From assembly GCA_945882005.1 (NCBI GenBank), contig CAMCWG010000016.1, positions 1-21,033 of the forward strand: a stretch of DNA of 21,033 nucleotides, in the 5' to 3' direction. This DNA comes from Bordetella parapertussis (GTDB taxonomy: Bacteria > Pseudomonadota > Gammaproteobacteria > Burkholderiales > Burkholderiaceae_B). Of the stretch, positions 1-7,257 are shown one piece after another (the first letter of the stretch is position 1; every line of letters starts with the position of its first letter). The notes below the pieces were generated by a model. The model did no database searches. It had not been told where the DNA came from and saw nothing but the letters and a program-made list of their open reading frames with translations. Made by a program: the position numbers and the translations under genes.

Positions 1-106
1 TAAAGTAGTCGATAGTGAGACACACCCTAGGGTAAAACCTATTAAGAAATTGCTTAGTGCGGGTTAGCTCAAGCGACTGAAATATATTTTGTTTAGTGGA
101 GAGGAC

Positions 107-1006
107 ATGCGTTCAGATCAGATTAAAGATATTGAGGCCCTGGCAGGCCAACGAACTCGCTCCCGGCGGGAGTTCTTGCGTAACACTACCGCTGCAACAG
201 CTTGTTTAGGGTTTGCATCGGTTGCAGAGCCTACGTTCGCTCAAGTCATTCAAACGAATTTTGATGGTATCGAGGCCGGTGAAGAGGCCATCAAAGATGG
301 CGACACTGAGCTGTACGCCTACGTAGCCAGACCAAAGACAAGTGCGAGTAAATTACCGATCGTTGTTATTGCCAGCGAAATTTTTGGTGTGCATGAACAC
401 ATCGCTGACGTTGCGCGACGATTTGCAAAGCTGGGCTACCTAGCTATCGCACCAGAGTTTTTTACACGAGCAGGAGATCCTACCGCTCTTGGGACAATGG
501 CCGAAATCATGACGCAAATTGTCGGGAAGACGCCAGATAAACAAGTGATGGGCGATATCAGTGTCGCGCTTAAATGGGCGGGCCAAAAAGGGGGAGACTT
601 AGCACGTGTTGGTATGACGGGCTTTTGTTGGGGTGGACGAATTACCTGGCTGGCATGCGCCAATCTGCCGCAGGTGCGGGCAGGCGTTGCCTGGTACGGC
701 AGACTTGTCGGCGATAAAAGTGAAAACTTCCCAGCACATCCGGTTGATTTGGCTAACCAATTAAAGGCACCGGTATTGGGTCTTTATGGCGGTAAAGACA
801 CAGGCATTGGACTGGATACAGTAGACCTAATGAAGAAGGCACTCGCCGCTGCGAAAGACAACAAGGCAGCAGCAGGATCACGGTTCGAAATTTATCCAGA
901 TGCACCGCACGCCTTCCACGCGGATTACCGTGCAACGTACCAAGCAGGCCCAGCGAAAGACGGTTGGGAAAAGTGTCTGCAGTGGTTTAAGACACACGGC
1001 GTGTAA
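107..1006 (+). CDS. Tat-exported dienelactone hydrolase family protein
   Basis: A 299-residue alpha/beta hydrolase of the dienelactone hydrolase family. Visible parts: a twin-arginine signal (S-R-R-E-F-L at residues 19-24, then an Ala-rich hydrophobic stretch ending near FAQ at 44-46); a conserved E91 in SEIFGVHEH; the nucleophile elbow G-F-C174-W-G-G; D231 in GGKDTG; and H268 in DAPHAFH. These match the family's Cys/Asp/His triad and its regulatory Glu, so the enzyme looks intact. The family hydrolyses cyclic dienelactones and other esters; the real substrate is unknown. I chose ATG 107 because GGAGAGG lies at 98-104; the same frame is open from a TTG at 89. It is followed after 87 bases by the cytochrome c and flavocytochrome genes on the same strand, suggesting a shared periplasmic role (inference). 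Family assignment is firm, function is not. Confidence 0.9.
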   Translation: MRSDQIKDIEALAGQRTRSRREFLRNTTAATACLGFASVAEPTFAQVIQTNFDGIEAGEEAIKDGDTELYAYVARPKTSASKLPIVVIASEIFGVHEHIADVARRFAKLGYLAIAPEFFTRAGDPTALGTMAEIMTQIVGKTPDKQVMGDISVALKWAGQKGGDLARVGMTGFCWGGRITWLACANLPQVRAGVAWYGRLVGDKSENFPAHPVDLANQLKAPVLGLYGGKDTGIGLDTVDLMKKALAAAKDNKAAAGSRFEIYPDAPHAFHADYRATYQAGPAKDGWEKCLQWFKTHGV

Positions 1007-1093
1007 TAAGTTCGAGGGTAAGTATCAATTGCTTGAACAATACGCTCGCACGATCATTAACAATTAAGTACAAAAATTAGGAGACAGGCCACC

Positions 1094-1426
1094 ATGGAAA
1101 AAATGTCATTAAAAAAGGGACTGCTTGCTGCGGGGATTGCCGCCGCAATATTTGCGGCGACAGCGTCCGCCCAAGATATTCAAGCGCAGCGGCTATACGC
1201 TCAAAGTTTGGCGGCGACGTGTGCCAACTGTCATGGCACGAACGGTGTGAGCGCACCGGGCGCCACAATGCCTGTGATCAACCAACTCTCAAGCTCTGTC
1301 ATGTATGAACAACTGCAAGCCTACAAGACAGGGGCTCGCACAGGAACGATCATGCACCAGCTTGCAAAAGGCTACACCGACGAACAGTTGAAAATCATTG
1401 CCGATGTACTCGGCAAGAAGAACTAA
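1094..1426 (+). CDS. fccA: Monoheme cytochrome c, probable cytochrome subunit of sulfide dehydrogenase
   Basis: A 110-residue class I cytochrome c with a Sec signal peptide (KK at 7-8, hydrophobic run, cleavage probably after ASA at 24-26). The heme site is C43-A-N-C46-H47, and M87 in GTIMHQL is the likely sixth ligand. It sits directly before the flavoprotein subunit of flavocytochrome c: its TAA stop shares two bases with the AAGGAG ribosome site of that gene, so the two are co-translated partners. It should accept electrons from the FAD subunit and pass them to periplasmic carriers. The classic Allochromatium FccA is a diheme protein; this is the small single-heme type, also called SoxE in some genomes. 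ATG 1094 has AGGAG at 1079-1083; an in-frame ATG at 1103 is an alternative. The partner assignment rests mainly on context. Confidence 0.88.
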   Translation: MEKMSLKKGLLAAGIAAAIFAATASAQDIQAQRLYAQSLAATCANCHGTNGVSAPGATMPVINQLSSSVMYEQLQAYKTGARTGTIMHQLAKGYTDEQLKIIADVLGKKN

Positions 1427-1436
1427 GGAGACAACA

Positions 1437-2714
1437 ATGAATCGTCGAATTTTTCTGAGTCAAACAGCCGCAGTAGCCGGACTCGCAATGGGCGTGAATA
1501 CGCAGGTGCGCGCCAACACGCTGAAGTCGGCACAGATTGTTGTTGTGGGTGCTGGTTATGGCGGGGCAACGACGGCTAAGTACTTGCGCATGCTTTCAAA
1601 CAACACTGCCCAAGTCACCTTGATTGAGCCAAACGCCCAATTTATTTCATGTCCGATGTCTAACTTAGTTGTTGGTGGATCGCGTCAGATCGCAGACATC
1701 ACCACACCCTATGCTGGTTTAGAGAAGAATCACGGCGTGAAGATGGTCAAAGACGCTGTCGCGAGTATTGATGGACAGAAAAAAACTGTTTTGCTCGCAT
1801 CGGGCAAGACGGTTAAGTACGACAAGCTTGTACTGTCCCCAGGCATTGGCATGATGATGGATAAGGTCGAGGGGCTTGAGGCGGCGAACAAGGCCGGTGT
1901 GACGTTACAAGCGTGGAAGGCGGGTCCAGAGACTGTTGCGTTACACAAGCAGATCGCCGACATGAAAGATGGCGGTGTATTTGCTATTTCAATTCCTCTC
2001 GCGCCATATCGTTGCCCACCGGGACCTTATGAGCGTGCTTGCCAGGTTGCCAGTTATTTAAAGCAACACAAGCCAAAGTCTAAAGTGCTGATACTCGATG
2101 CAAACCAGGATGTGATTTCAAAAGGCAAGCTCTTTAAAGAGGCATGGGCCAAGATGTATCCAGGCATGATCGAATACAGGCCTGAGCACAACGTGACGGG
2201 TGTCGATGCTAAGACCCGTACGATTAAGCTTGATGTACAGGACGACATCAAAGCAGATGTATTGAATGTATTGCCGCCAATGCGCGCCGGAGATCTTGTC
2301 GTGAAAGCGGGGCTAGCAGATGCGAACGGACGCTGGTCGACAGTCAACTACCTGAACTTTGAATCAACAAAAGCCAAGGATATACATATTATTGGTGATT
2401 CGATTCAGGTCGCGCCGCTGATGCCTAAGTCAGGGCATATGGCGAATCAGCATGCGAAAGTGACTGCTGCGGCCATCGTTGCTGAGTTGGCAGGGATTGC
2501 AATCAATCCGCAACCTGTGTTGACCAACACCTGCTACAGCTTTGTGAGCGCGACCGATGTGGTTCACGTTGCCAGTGTGCATCAATACGTTGCCGCCGAA
2601 AAAACGTTTAAAACGGTTGCTGGCTCAGGTGGTGTATCAACGGCGCCAACAGCGCTCGAGGGTACCTATGCATGGGGCTGGGCCAAAAATATTTGGTCAG
2701 ACACATTAGCCTAG
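1437..2714 (+). CDS. fccB: Flavocytochrome c sulfide dehydrogenase, FAD subunit
   Basis: A 425-residue periplasmic flavoprotein (also named SoxF) that oxidises sulfide and hands electrons to a cytochrome c. A Tat signal (N-R-R-I-F-L at 2-7) precedes a Rossmann FAD motif G38-A-G40-Y-G-G43. The family's three key cysteines are all present: C72 in FISCPMSN, the site of covalent FAD attachment in Allochromatium; and C193 in YRCPPGPYER and C366 in TNTCYSF, which match the redox-active pair. The C-terminal half fits the FCSD flavin-binding/C-terminal domain, and length matches the family. ATG 1437 follows AAGGAG at 1425-1430; an open frame extends to 1398 inside the cytochrome gene but lacks such a site and would bury the Tat signal. 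A strong hairpin follows at 2737-2772. Assignment is secure; actual sulfide use is inferred from the family. Confidence 0.94.
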   Translation: MNRRIFLSQTAAVAGLAMGVNTQVRANTLKSAQIVVVGAGYGGATTAKYLRMLSNNTAQVTLIEPNAQFISCPMSNLVVGGSRQIADITTPYAGLEKNHGVKMVKDAVASIDGQKKTVLLASGKTVKYDKLVLSPGIGMMMDKVEGLEAANKAGVTLQAWKAGPETVALHKQIADMKDGGVFAISIPLAPYRCPPGPYERACQVASYLKQHKPKSKVLILDANQDVISKGKLFKEAWAKMYPGMIEYRPEHNVTGVDAKTRTIKLDVQDDIKADVLNVLPPMRAGDLVVKAGLADANGRWSTVNYLNFESTKAKDIHIIGDSIQVAPLMPKSGHMANQHAKVTAAAIVAELAGIAINPQPVLTNTCYSFVSATDVVHVASVHQYVAAEKTFKTVAGSGGVSTAPTALEGTYAWGWAKNIWSDTLA

Positions 2715-2736
2715 ACTTTTAATTAGCACTAAAAGA

Positions 2737-2772
2737 AAACGGGCTGCTTCACTTGCGTGGAGCAGCCCGTTT
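2737..2772. terminator. Bidirectional hairpin terminator between fccB and tRNA-Thr
   Basis: A perfect 12-bp stem (AAACGGGCTGCT at 2737-2748 and AGCAGCCCGTTT at 2761-2772) around a 12-base loop. It lies 22 bases after the fccB stop on the plus strand and 4 bases beyond the 3' end of tRNA-Thr on the minus strand. Read on the minus strand, the stem ends in TTTT followed by CTTTT, a good U-run. On the plus strand the U-run is TTTGATTT, which is weaker. It should therefore end both convergent transcripts, more efficiently for the sspAB/tRNA side. Confidence 0.85.
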
Positions 2773-2776
2773 GATT

Positions 2777-2852
2777 TGGTGCCGGAGAAAGGAATCGAAC
2801 CCTCGACCTTCTCATTACAAGTGAGCTGCTCTACCAACTGAGCTACTCCGGC
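2777..2852 (-). tRNA. tRNA-Thr (anticodon UGU)
   Basis: A 76-base cloverleaf with encoded CCA (complement of 2777-2779). The acceptor stem GCCGGAG/CTCCGGC is perfect, the D stem is GCTC/GAGC, and the loop CTTGTAA carries anticodon TGT, reading ACA-type Thr codons. The T arm has the TTCGATT loop. The anticodon stem GCTCA/TGAGA has a G-A mismatch at pair 27-43, and the T stem has two G-T wobbles. It lies downstream of sspA and sspB on the same strand. Confidence 0.97.
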
Positions 2853-2880
2853 ATTTTGCTTTTATTCTAAAGCGGCACGA

Positions 2881-2886
2881 ATTATA
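2881..2886 (-). promoter_or_regulatory. Candidate -10 box for tRNA-Thr
   Basis: A perfect TATAAT on the minus strand in the sspB-tRNA gap, 28 bases before the mature 5' end of the tRNA. At 16-18 base spacing I see no convincing -35 box (CAACCT or neighbours), so this may be a weak or activated promoter, or chance in an A/T-rich gap. The tRNA could also be processed from the sspAB transcript. Confidence 0.35.
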
Positions 2887-2936
2887 AATGATTTGCTCGG
2901 ACTAGGTTGTTCGATGCAAATGTTGTTAATACGTGC

Positions 2937-3374
2937 CTATTTCACAACGGTCAGTCTGGGCTTCTTGGGGTCCGGCGATGGTGTTGAGGCATCGCTAGCC
3001 TTAGTGGGCTCTACGGCTACAGGTTTCGCCGCAGCTGGAGCTTGTGCCGTCAGTTCTGCGCTTTGCTCGACTTCAAAACCCATCCCAGCACCCGTCTCGC
3101 GCGCGTAGATTGCCGTGACTGCCGCAACAGGCACGTAAAGATTCTCGGTCACACCGCTAAATCGAGCTTGAAATTCAATGGCATCATTACCGAGCACCAA
3201 ACGATTTGTCGCAAGCGAACCAATGTTTAAAGTGATTTGACCATCCCGCACATGTGCGGGCGGTACTAGGGTATTGCTATCTACACGGGCCACAATATGT
3301 GGTGTGTAACCATTGTCCGTACACCACTCGTGCAGGGCACGAATCATGTACGGTTTTGTGGAGGTTTCAGCCAT
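2937..3374 (-). CDS. sspB: ClpXP protease adaptor SspB
   Basis: A 145-residue adaptor that delivers ssrA-tagged and other substrates to ClpXP in the cytoplasm. The folded N-terminal domain (about residues 5-95) contains family blocks such as RALHEWC, GYTPHIVARVD and the stretch from NIGSLATNRL to FQARFSG. Next comes a low-complexity linker rich in Ala, Pro and Lys. The tail PRLTVVK matches the short C-terminal motif by which SspB docks on the ClpX N-domain. It follows sspA by 43 bases, the usual sspAB order. No clear Shine-Dalgarno is visible before ATG 3374, so its translation may be modest or depend on sspA. Confidence 0.95.
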   Translation of the reverse strand: MAETSTKPYMIRALHEWCTDNGYTPHIVARVDSNTLVPPAHVRDGQITLNIGSLATNRLVLGNDAIEFQARFSGVTENLYVPVAAVTAIYARETGAGMGFEVEQSAELTAQAPAAAKPVAVEPTKASDASTPSPDPKKPRLTVVK

Positions 3375-3417
3375 TACGGTGTGCGGTGATATCGCGTTCG
3401 AAGGGGTTGCCCCGCAA

Positions 3418-4029
3418 TTAGCGGCGCATCACCTTCTCGGACGGTGTCAACGCTTCGATATACGCAGGGCGTGAAAAAATACGCTCGCCGTACTTTTGGA
3501 TCGGCGCTGCAGTTTTCGGCAACTCAATACCATAGTGGTCCAGGCGCCAGAGCAAAGGAGCCATTGCCACGTCAAGCATTGAGAACTCTTCGCCAAGCAT
3601 GTATTTGTTCTTGAGCAGCAGTGGTGCGAGTTGTGACAGACGGTCACGAACAGCAGCACGCGCCACATTCAGACGCTTTTCGTCGCCGCGTATCGCACGG
3701 TCCTCAAGCGCAGCAACGTGAATGAAGAGTTCTTTTTCAAAGTTATACAAAAACAAGCGAGTACGCGCACGCATCACTGGGTCCGCAGGCATCAACTGTG
3801 GGTGTGGAAAGCGCTCGTCGATGTATTCATTGATGATGTTCGACTCATACAGAATCAGATCGCGTTCGACCAAAATAGGTACCTGGCCGTAAGGGTTCAT
3901 GACCGCGATATCTTCTGGCTTGTTGTACAAGTCAATGTCGCGGATTTCAAAATCCATACCCTTTTCGAACAACACAAAGCGGCAGCGATGTGAAAATGGG
4001 CAGGTGGTTCCGGAGTAAAGGACCATCAT
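3418..4029 (-). CDS. sspA: Stringent starvation protein A, GST-fold
   Basis: A 203-residue protein of the SspA branch of the glutathione S-transferase superfamily, known to bind RNA polymerase and modulate transcription during starvation. The thioredoxin-like N domain (about 1-80) has LYSGTTCPFSHRCRFVL, then NPYGQVPILVERD and LYESNIINEYIDERFPHP. The all-helical C domain follows. All are highly typical of proteobacterial SspA. Two adjacent in-frame ATGs (4029 and 4026) make the start MMVLYSG or MVLYSG; the first is the likelier given GGACGG upstream. It begins about 40 bases after the petC terminator, so it probably has its own promoter overlapping that region, and it leads the sspA-sspB unit. 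Confidence 0.96.
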   Translation of the reverse strand: MMVLYSGTTCPFSHRCRFVLFEKGMDFEIRDIDLYNKPEDIAVMNPYGQVPILVERDLILYESNIINEYIDERFPHPQLMPADPVMRARTRLFLYNFEKELFIHVAALEDRAIRGDEKRLNVARAAVRDRLSQLAPLLLKNKYMLGEEFSMLDVAMAPLLWRLDHYGIELPKTAAPIQKYGERIFSRPAYIEALTPSEKVMRR

Positions 4030-4071
4030 GATGGATTTCCGTCCTAAAAATGAATGCGGATAAAAGCGAAA

Positions 4072-4102
4072 GGCCAGCGTCTACGTCGAGCAGACGCTGG
4101 CC
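4072..4102 (-). terminator. Intrinsic terminator of petABC
   Basis: A perfect 11-bp GC-rich stem (GGCCAGCGTCT at 4072-4082, AGACGCTGGCC at 4092-4102) with a 9-base loop, 12 bases past the petC stop. On the minus strand it is followed by TTTCGCTTTTA, an acceptable U-rich tail. It should separate petABC from sspAB. Confidence 0.85.
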
Positions 4103-4114
4103 CGAAAAAACAAC

Positions 4115-4966
4115 TTACTTAACGTGCTTCCAGAACGAAGCGTTCAGGCGCCAAGCAATCACAAAGAACAGGGCCAGGAAGAGCAAGACCCACACGCCGA
4201 TTTGCTTGCGTGTTTGTTGGATAGGCTCAGACATCCAGGTCAAGAATGCTGTCAAGTCAGCGATATCGCTGTCGTAGGCGGCGGTGCGCTGTGGCTCGAG
4301 CGACTTGAACTTATGATCCACGCTTGCCTTACCGCGGAAGTTAGCCAGAGGCTCAACTTTTGAGGTTGCGTAACCACTTGCATCGAACGTTGTAACGATT
4401 CGTTCCCAACCTGCAGGCTTACCGGATTGGGCAGGTGTCTGGTGCACCACTGTTGTGGTCAGCTCACGCGGTCCTTGACGGTCCCACAGTACGTGCGGCA
4501 TACCTGCATTCGGAAACGCAAGGTTGTCCCAGCCTGTCGCTTTGCTTGTGTCTCTGTAATACGTACGCAGGTAGGTGTAGATGTAATCTGATCCTGTCGG
4601 ACCGGCGTTGATGGATTTTGCTCTTGCCATAACCGACAAATCGGGTGGGGTGGCACCGAACCACATCTTTCCGTCTTTGGCCGATATTGAGCCCATCATC
4701 AAATCGCCAACTTTCTCTCCAGTGAACAACAAGCTTTCGCGGATTTGCTGGTCGGTCAGACCAATATCCTTGAGTTTGTTGTAGCGCATCGCAGAGGCAC
4801 TGTGGCAGTTTAAGCAATAATTGACGAATAGCTTGGCACCGTTTTGCAGAGCGGCGAGGTCGCTAATACGGTTAGGCGCTTGTTCGAGAGGGAACTCGCC
4901 ACCGGCAGCGTGTGCACCAGAGCAGGTGATTACTAGGGCAAGAGCACAAAGCAGCTTCTTGATCAT
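4115..4966 (-). CDS. petC: Cytochrome c1 of the bc1 complex
   Basis: A 283-residue membrane-anchored c-type cytochrome that takes electrons from the Rieske subunit and reduces periplasmic cytochromes. It has a Sec signal peptide (KK at 3-4, cleavage near AHA at 18-20), the heme site C51-L-N-C54-H55 followed by SASAMRYN, and a C-terminal membrane segment (VWVLLFLALFFVIAW) with the basic tail FWKHVK. The N-terminus is ambiguous: in-frame ATGs lie at 4972 and 4966 and the open frame runs to 5014. I chose 4966 because CGGA lies 6-9 bases upstream and it gives a clean signal peptide. It starts 25 bases after petB ends and is the last gene before the terminator. Confidence 0.95.
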   Translation of the reverse strand: MIKKLLCALALVITCSGAHAAGGEFPLEQAPNRISDLAALQNGAKLFVNYCLNCHSASAMRYNKLKDIGLTDQQIRESLLFTGEKVGDLMMGSISAKDGKMWFGATPPDLSVMARAKSINAGPTGSDYIYTYLRTYYRDTSKATGWDNLAFPNAGMPHVLWDRQGPRELTTTVVHQTPAQSGKPAGWERIVTTFDASGYATSKVEPLANFRGKASVDHKFKSLEPQRTAAYDSDIADLTAFLTWMSEPIQQTRKQIGVWVLLFLALFFVIAWRLNASFWKHVK

Positions 4967-4991
4967 GGTCATTCCGTAATTAAAGTTAGGC

Positions 4992-6371
4992 TCAATGTGC
5001 GTGGAACGTGACACGGTCTGGGACCGGCTTGAACGTGCCCAGGCGGCTCCAGATTGGCATCAGGAAGAAAAATGCCAGATAGATGAGCGTGCCGATTTGC
5101 GACATCAGGTTGAAAATGTCTGTGGGTGCCTGGGTACCGAGGTAGCCCAACACGATAAAGTTCGCAAAGAAGATGCCGTAGAGTGTCTTGTGCCAGCTTG
5201 GACGGTAGCGGATGGACTTGACCGGGCTGTAATCGAGCCAGGGCAGGAAGAACAATAAGACAACGGCGCCGCCCATGGCGACCACACCCCAGAATTTGGC
5301 GTCAATAACGCGCAGCAACACAGCCACGGCGATCAGTACGACTGGGGCAATCAGTTTCATGATGCCTTTGACGCGCAGGAACAACACGATCGCAGCCAAC
5401 ACAGCGGCCCCAGCCAAGACCCAAGTGAAGTCATCGGTGGTTGCACGCAGCATTGAGTAGAAGGGTGTGAAGTACCAGACTGGAGCAATGTGCAGAGGCG
5501 TCTTAAGCGGATCGGCCGGGATGAAGTTATTGAACTCGAGGAAGTACCCCCCCATCTCTGGCGCAAAGAAAACAATGGCCATGAAGATAATCAGGAAGCC
5601 TGCAAGCCCCATGATGTCGTGTACGGTGTAGTACGGGTGGAATGGAATTCCATCTAAAGGGCGGCCGAACTTGTCTTTTTTCGCTTTGATGTCGACGCCG
5701 TCGGGGTTGTTGGAGCCCACTTCGTGCAATGCGACGACGTGGGCAGCCACTAGACCCAGCAAGACCAGCGGAATTGCTATGACATGGAAGGCAAAGAAGC
5801 GATTCAGTGTGGCATCTGACACAACGTAGTCGCCGCGAATCCAGATTGAGAGCTCAGGTCCGATGAAGGGAATCGCTGAAAACAGGTTCACGATAACTTG
5901 CGCGCCCCAGAACGACATCTGACCCCATGGCAGGAGGTAGCCGAAGAAGGCTTCAGCCATCAGGCACAGGAAAATCCCGACGCCGAAAATCCAGACCAGC
6001 TCGCGCGGCTTGCGGTAGGAGCCATAAATCAGAGCGCGTACCATGTGTAGGTACACGACAACGAAAAACATCGACGCGCCGGTTGAGTGCATGTAACGGA
6101 TAAACCATCCGCCGGGCACTTCGCGCATGATGTACTCAACTGACTGGAAGGCGAACTGTGCATCTGGCTTGTAGTGCATAACCAGGAAAATGCCTGTCAC
6201 GATTTGAAGTACAAGCACTACAAGCGATAGGGCGCCGAAAAAATACCAAAAGTTGAAGTTCTTCGGTGCGTAGTATTCAGACAGATGCGCTTTGTAAGTT
6301 GATGTCAACGGAAAGCGACGGTCTATCCAGCCTAACAGTCCGGTCGTTTCGACGGATTTTTCGCCAGCCAT
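4992..6371 (-). CDS. petB: Cytochrome b of the bc1 complex
   Basis: A 459-residue full-length cytochrome b, with the N- and C-terminal domains in one chain and about eight or more membrane helices. The heme ligands are H95 (IRYMHSTGAS) and H109 in helix B, and H196 and H211 in helix D. The helix D spacing is 15 residues rather than the 14 of mitochondrial cytochrome b. Quinol-site features include GYLLPWGQMSFWG (144-156). The Qo motif reads P297-V-W-Y300, not PEWY, so the usual catalytic Glu is Val. I recall this as a known variant in beta- and gamma-proteobacteria. The start is supported by AAGGAG 8 bases upstream. It is the second gene of petABC and oxidises quinol at the inner membrane. 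Confidence 0.97.
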   Translation of the reverse strand: MAGEKSVETTGLLGWIDRRFPLTSTYKAHLSEYYAPKNFNFWYFFGALSLVVLVLQIVTGIFLVMHYKPDAQFAFQSVEYIMREVPGGWFIRYMHSTGASMFFVVVYLHMVRALIYGSYRKPRELVWIFGVGIFLCLMAEAFFGYLLPWGQMSFWGAQVIVNLFSAIPFIGPELSIWIRGDYVVSDATLNRFFAFHVIAIPLVLLGLVAAHVVALHEVGSNNPDGVDIKAKKDKFGRPLDGIPFHPYYTVHDIMGLAGFLIIFMAIVFFAPEMGGYFLEFNNFIPADPLKTPLHIAPVWYFTPFYSMLRATTDDFTWVLAGAAVLAAIVLFLRVKGIMKLIAPVVLIAVAVLLRVIDAKFWGVVAMGGAVVLLFFLPWLDYSPVKSIRYRPSWHKTLYGIFFANFIVLGYLGTQAPTDIFNLMSQIGTLIYLAFFFLMPIWSRLGTFKPVPDRVTFHAH

Positions 6372-6430
6372 GAAACGGCTCCTTTTACTTTAATCAGTAT
6401 CGCGTTATGCGGTGTGGTTCAGGGGGCGGG

Positions 6431-7072
6431 TTAGGCCTTGTTGTTCTCGTCGACACCAATAATGATGCGGGTATCGCTCAGGTATTGGTATGGAGGCACT
6501 TCGAGGTTGTCCGGTGCGGGCTTGTTTTTGTACGCGCGTCCGGCCATATCGAAGGTTGATCCGTGGCATGGGCACAAGAACCCGCCGTCCCAATTATTGG
6601 GCAGGCTAGGCTGCGGGCCCGTTGCAAACTTTGGAGTCGGCGAGCAGCCCAAATGCGTGCAGATACCAACGGCAACGAAAAGGTCTGGCTTGCGCGAGCG
6701 CCACTCGTTCTTTGCGTAAGGAGGCGTGAAGCCAGGACGCAATGATTTCGGATCTGCGAGCTCAGCATCGTTTTGCTTGAGCGAGCCAAGTTGTTCTTTG
6801 GTGCGGTTGATAATCCAAACCGGCTTGCCGCGCCATTCGACCGTGCGCATTTCGCCCGGTGCAAGGGTGCTCACGTCCACTTCGACCGGGGCACCCGCTG
6901 CGCGAGCTTTTTCGCTGGGCGCAAAAGTGCTGACAAATGGGACGGCTAGTGCCGCTCCAGCCGCTCCGCCAACGGCACAGGTGGTGCCGATCCAGAAGCG
7001 ACGTGAGGGATCTGACGGCAGGGTTGGAGGTACCGCACCCTCGTCATCGTGAACAATCGAATCGTGACTCAT
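6431..7072 (-). CDS. petA: Rieske iron-sulfur subunit of the bc1 complex
   Basis: A 213-residue ubiquinol-cytochrome c reductase iron-sulfur protein. An S-R-R-F-W-I-G Tat motif at 23-29 is followed by an uncleaved membrane anchor (about 31-50). The [2Fe-2S] binding boxes are C138-T-H140-L-G-C143 and C167-P-C169-H170-G-S; ligands are C138, H140, C167 and H170, with C143-C169 forming the disulfide. It lacks nothing expected of the family. ATG 7072 follows AAGGATA by a short gap. It leads petABC, and petB follows after 59 bases. Its upstream region holds a 9-bp inverted repeat, described separately. Correct insertion needs the Tat system encoded at 10181-11946. Confidence 0.97.
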   Translation of the reverse strand: MSHDSIVHDDEGAVPPTLPSDPSRRFWIGTTCAVGGAAGAALAVPFVSTFAPSEKARAAGAPVEVDVSTLAPGEMRTVEWRGKPVWIINRTKEQLGSLKQNDAELADPKSLRPGFTPPYAKNEWRSRKPDLFVAVGICTHLGCSPTPKFATGPQPSLPNNWDGGFLCPCHGSTFDMAGRAYKNKPAPDNLEVPPYQYLSDTRIIIGVDENNKA

Positions 7073-7091
7073 CTTCTATCCTTATCGCAGC

Positions 7092-7138
7092 CAATGTGTT
7101 TGAGCCAACACATTGCAGACTAGTTCATTGTGGCAATG
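7092..7138. promoter_or_regulatory. Inverted repeats upstream of petA
   Basis: In the petA-mscL gap, CAATGTGTT (7092-7100) and AACACATTG (7107-7115) form a perfect 9-bp inverted repeat with a 6-base centre, 20-43 bases before the petA ATG. A second smaller dyad, CATTG (7126-7130) and CAATG (7134-7138), lies next to it, giving four CAATG half-sites in 47 bases. It could be a regulator-binding site for petABC or a hairpin in its leader mRNA. I do not recognise the binding protein. Confidence 0.4.
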
Positions 7139-7188
7139 TTTGAAGACGTCTTTGCTGGGGTTGTCCCGTTGGGATCGCTTTAAAGCAG

Positions 7189-7218
7189 TTGCCGCAACTT
7201 AAATTAACCCCTTATTAT
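7189..7218 (+). promoter_or_regulatory. mscL: Candidate sigma-70 promoter for mscL
   Basis: TTGCCG (7189-7194) and TATTAT (7213-7218, five of six bases of TATAAT) are separated by 18 bases, followed by about 39 bases to the mscL ATG. The -10 box is good and the -35 box partial. Confidence 0.5.
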
Positions 7219-7257
7219 AGCGCTAGCGAACGCAGACTCACAGTAGGGGAAAGAGAA

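Noticed and set aside
24..33. 10-bp palindrome ACCCTAGGGT at the left edge
   Set aside because: Too short and too near the edge to interpret; such palindromes occur by chance. I also found no convincing promoter in 1-106.
2715..2880. Integration of the sulfide genes at the tRNA-Thr 3' end as a mobile island
   Set aside because: No integrase and no second copy of the tRNA 3' end were seen in the window; the left boundary is outside it.
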